Shown here piece after piece: positions 7,423-9,496 of a stretch of DNA of 9,496 nucleotides. Source of the stretch: a bacterium (GTDB taxonomy: Bacteria; Bacteroidota; Ignavibacteria; Kapaibacteriales; UBA961); NCBI GenBank assembly GCA_022844575.1, contig JALHLL010000131.1, positions 1 through 9,496 of the forward strand, written 5' to 3'. The position numbers and the translations under genes were made by a program. Below the pieces are notes generated by a model that was given only the letters and a program-made list of their open reading frames with translations, was not told where the DNA came from and did not search any database. Positions within the stretch are counted from its first letter, which is position 1; every line of letters begins with the position of its first letter.

Positions 7423-8259
7423 ATGCTTCAATTACTTCATATAGAACTGATAAAAATATTTTCCAAATGGCGAAGCTATATCGGCTTTCTCGCGGTAAGT
7501 ATTTTAGTACCTATTATACAAGTCGCAATGTATTCTGAAGGCGATCAGTATTTTGTTCTTTTTACCCAACAACTGCGTCAGGTTTTCGATTTTACGGGAC
7601 ATTTGAATAATGGGTATTTGATTGCATTTATTGTATTAAATAGTTTATTCGTACATATACCATTATTAATATCGCTTGTGGCGGGCGATATGCTTGCCGG
7701 CGAAGCAACCGCAGGCACATATAGAATGTTGTTTACAAGACCGGTTTCACGTTTTCAGGTTGTAACCTCAAAATTTCTTGCCGCACTTATTTATGTAAAT
7801 GCACTTATTCTGTGGATGTCGGTACTAAGTTTGGGTTTAAGTGTTCTAGTACTCGGTAAAGGCGAACTATTAATTATCGGAAGTAAAATTACTATTTTAG
7901 CCCAAGATGATATTTTGTGGCGTTTCGGTTGGGGTTATCTTTTTGCATCATTAAGCATGTGCACGGTAGCCTCATTGGCATTTCTGTTTTCAGCTTTGGT
8001 AGAAAATGCCATTGGGCCTATTGTAGGTACTATGGCAATTATTATCGTGTTTACCATTATTTCTTCTTTAGATGCCCAAATATTGGATAATGTTCGGCCT
8101 CTCTTTTTTACGAATCATTTGGTCGGATGGAGAATGATTTTTGATAATCCACCCGAAATATCACGTATTTTTACCTCGGCCGGCATATTGCTTGGTCATG
8201 CAATTTGTTTTTACATTGCAGCATTAAGTATAATGCTCCGAAAGGATATTTTAACATAA
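7423..8259 (+). CDS. ABC-2 type exporter permease
   Basis: The protein has 278 residues with about six membrane helices (near 19-37, 65-87, 117-145, 168-192, 195-215 and 250-272). Between helices two and three is the ABC-2 segment 'GEATAGTYRMLFTRPVSR' (93-110), a coupling-type region typical of exporters of the NatB/BcrB/Nos type. It starts 38 bases after the ATPase stop in the same direction, so the two genes should form one transporter, probably a dimer of ATPase and permease pairs in the inner membrane. The exported substrate is unknown; peptides, antibiotics and ions are all known for this class. No dedicated terminator is visible in the 41 bases between its stop and the stop of the convergent methylase. 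Confidence 0.92.
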   Translation: MLQLLHIELIKIFSKWRSYIGFLAVSILVPIIQVAMYSEGDQYFVLFTQQLRQVFDFTGHLNNGYLIAFIVLNSLFVHIPLLISLVAGDMLAGEATAGTYRMLFTRPVSRFQVVTSKFLAALIYVNALILWMSVLSLGLSVLVLGKGELLIIGSKITILAQDDILWRFGWGYLFASLSMCTVASLAFLFSALVENAIGPIVGTMAIIIVFTIISSLDAQILDNVRPLFFTNHLVGWRMIFDNPPEISRIFTSAGILLGHAICFYIAALSIMLRKDILT

Positions 8260-8300
8260 AGTTCACTAACATTATACTATTCATATTTCCCCTTCACCTT

Positions 8301-9155
8301 TTACGCATATACATTTTCATTTTGGAAAAGCGTTAGTTCGCCCGATAAAGGCAAGTGTTCAACATAATTGGAAATGAATAATTCTTTTCCTTTCTGATCA
8401 GAGTTTTCGGTAATGTTTCGCATACCGTATGTCAAATTCCAAGGGATAATATGGGCGTAAGAGAATAGGTCTCTTATATATTCGCTGTCATCGTAGGTAA
8501 TAAGCCATTTATGCTTACAGTCTTTCATTATTTCAGCAAAGCGAATATGGTCGAAGGACTTATGTAAATTCCCGTTTTTTCCATAGAGTGCGGATTTTGT
8601 TGCAGTGTAATAAGGAGGGTCAAGAAAAACAAAAACATTATCACCTGTTGTTTGTACAATACTCTCATAGTCAAGGTTTGTAATACGTGTATCATGCAAT
8701 ACATCCGTACTACCGTATAATCTTTGAATACTTGTTTCCGTAAAACGCCCTATAAAAGCGGCTTCGCTATACCCCCCGCTTAAACTTGTACCGGAAAAAG
8801 TAATCCTATTATAAATGAAAAATGCTGCCGCCCTTTCATTATCATTGAAACCATGCAAATTTTCATTAAGAAATTTATGTAACTCTTTGCCTATAGGAAA
8901 TTGTAATCTCCATTCATATACCTGTGCAATTAATGCCTCAACATCATTTTGCAATACTTGCCAAAAAGTATATAGTTCATAATACAAATCATTCACCCAA
9001 AATCTTTTTTCGGGAAAACGTTGTTTGGCATAAAGAAAAACCGAACCGCCACCTAGAAAAGGTTCTCTAAATTCGTCAAAATCAGGCAACAGCCCTGCAA
9101 TAATTTCAACCGCACGGCTCTTTCCGCCCGGATAACGCAAGGGGCTTTTTATCAT
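8301..9155 (-). CDS. DNA adenine methyltransferase, D12 class (Dam/DpnM-like)
   Basis: The protein has 284 residues, a normal length for D12-class N6-adenine methylases (COG0338). The N-terminal 'PLRYPGGKSR' (5-14) is motif X, and 'REPFLGGGS' (30-38) is motif I for S-adenosylmethionine binding. 'VNDL' (54-57) supplies the acidic ribose contact, and DPPY (179-182) is catalytic motif IV. The intervening region with 'YNRITFSGTSLSGGYSE' is typical of the target-recognition part of this subfamily. It methylates adenine in a short DNA site; which site cannot be told from the sequence. The start is supported by GAGGA 7 bases upstream and by an ATGA overlap with the preceding frame. No restriction endonuclease is recognisable beside it in this window, so it is an orphan methylase or part of a system that has lost or placed its nuclease elsewhere. 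Confidence 0.95.
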   Translation of the reverse strand: MIKSPLRYPGGKSRAVEIIAGLLPDFDEFREPFLGGGSVFLYAKQRFPEKRFWVNDLYYELYTFWQVLQNDVEALIAQVYEWRLQFPIGKELHKFLNENLHGFNDNERAAAFFIYNRITFSGTSLSGGYSEAAFIGRFTETSIQRLYGSTDVLHDTRITNLDYESIVQTTGDNVFVFLDPPYYTATKSALYGKNGNLHKSFDHIRFAEIMKDCKHKWLITYDDSEYIRDLFSYAHIIPWNLTYGMRNITENSDQKGKELFISNYVEHLPLSGELTLFQNENVYA

Positions 9156-9376
9156 GATGAATTCCTCAATAAAATGGTGAATTTATTTGTACGGGCTTCC
9201 TCAAATATACCCTCTATATAAATTTTCTGTTTTTGCGAAAATCCATTTAATAGAATGAACTTTTCTATATCACCCGACGGTGAATCGGAATTGATGTGAC
9301 CTTTCATTTTCTCGGAAGTGAGCATCAAAATCAGGTTGTGTTCGATTATCAACAACATGAATTGAAGTACTAACAC
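9152..9376 (-). CDS. Short unrecognised reading frame coupled to the methylase
   Basis: Up to 74 residues, ending in an ATGA overlap with the methylase start. I do not recognise it. The longest form needs a GTG start at 9376 and begins with a hydrophobic AT-rich stretch (~20 residues). More plausible starts are ATG at 9325 or 9307, the latter giving a soluble protein of 51 residues ('MKGHINSDSP...') with a helix-turn-like middle 'LLNGFSQKQKIYIEGIFEEA'. The frame stays open upstream to a TAG at 9389-9391. The 4-base overlap favours a real, co-translated gene, for example a small accessory or regulatory protein. It could instead be the C-terminal remnant of a larger gene cut by a rearrangement near 9380. 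Confidence 0.45.
   Translation of the reverse strand: MLVLQFMLLIIEHNLILMLTSEKMKGHINSDSPSGDIEKFILLNGFSQKQKIYIEGIFEEARTNKFTILLRNSS
9163..9167 (-). promoter_or_regulatory. Ribosome binding site GAGGA of the methylase
   Basis: On the minus strand GAGGA lies 7 bases before the methylase ATG, inside the end of the upstream short reading frame. It fixes the methylase start and suits translational coupling. Confidence 0.65.
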
Positions 9377-9496
9377 CCTAGGGGCGTTCTAAAAATTGAT
9401 AATTTTGAAAAAGAAAACCAAGTATAATTGTGTTAACGTTGATATTCTTTAAAAAAGAAACAGGTATAGTATACATACACATACTTGCGTATTCAA
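9377..9496. other. Gene-free right edge with palindromic motifs; possible insertion-sequence end
   Basis: No supported gene is seen. CCCTAGGG (9376-9383) is palindromic and sits in a wider imperfect inverted repeat AACACCCT/AGGGGCGTT. It is followed by GGGGCGTTCTAAAAATTG, which has the look of a transposon terminal repeat: a GC-rich tip then an A-run. AAAATT-GAT-AATTTT (9392-9406) is a perfect small inverted repeat, and GTATA-G-TATAC lies near the right end. Without the sequence beyond 9496 no element can be confirmed. The region probably also holds the promoter of the minus-strand methylase pair, but I see no convincing box. Confidence 0.3.

Noticed and set aside
9396..9430. Sigma-70-like promoter with TATAAT at 9423-9428 on the plus strand
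   Set aside because: The nearest TTG-type -35 candidates give spacers of 12 or 21 bases, and there is no plus-strand gene in the window behind it.
9430..9496. CRISPR-like or iteron repeats at the right edge (short ATACA/TATAC runs)
   Set aside because: The runs are too short and irregular, with no constant spacing; they fit simple AT-rich sequence.

Overview
The window is AT-rich (GC roughly in the upper thirties percent, judged by eye), densely coded, and most genes lack a Shine-Dalgarno sequence and have A/T-rich leaders. That style, together with the C-terminal beta-strand-rich domain of the first gene, suggests a Bacteroidota/Chlorobiota-type (FCB group) bacterium. This is an inference from style and protein flavour; no rRNA or housekeeping marker is present to confirm it.

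Region 1 (1-6376, plus strand) looks like the distal part of one operon. It holds the 3' end of a gene that begins outside the window, a large polytopic membrane patatin-like phospholipase, a DUF900-type alpha/beta-hydrolase, a papain-like (C1) cysteine peptidase, and a small protein with one N-terminal membrane anchor. Gaps between genes are 15, 17, 27 and 23 bases. A perfect 18-bp-stem terminator follows. Three hydrolases with three different catalytic machineries (Ser-Asp dyad, Ser-Asp-His triad, Cys-His-Asn triad) appear intact, and none has a visible secretion signal. I infer a membrane-associated, cytosol-facing lipase/esterase/protease module that may act in defence, stress or cell-envelope remodelling. 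This is the best candidate for an undescribed system here, but its function is not shown by the sequence.

Region 2 (6377-8259, plus strand) is a two-gene ABC-2 exporter: a BcrA/CcmA-type ATPase followed by a six-helix permease. It lies behind the terminator, and a 17-base inverted repeat near its start could be an operator.

Region 3 (8260-9496) is convergent to the exporter. It carries a complete D12-class DNA adenine methyltransferase on the minus strand, translationally coupled (ATGA overlap) to a short upstream reading frame of unknown nature. The last 120 bases contain no gene but several palindromic AT-rich motifs and a sequence that could be the end of an insertion sequence. The methylase has no recognisable restriction partner inside the window.
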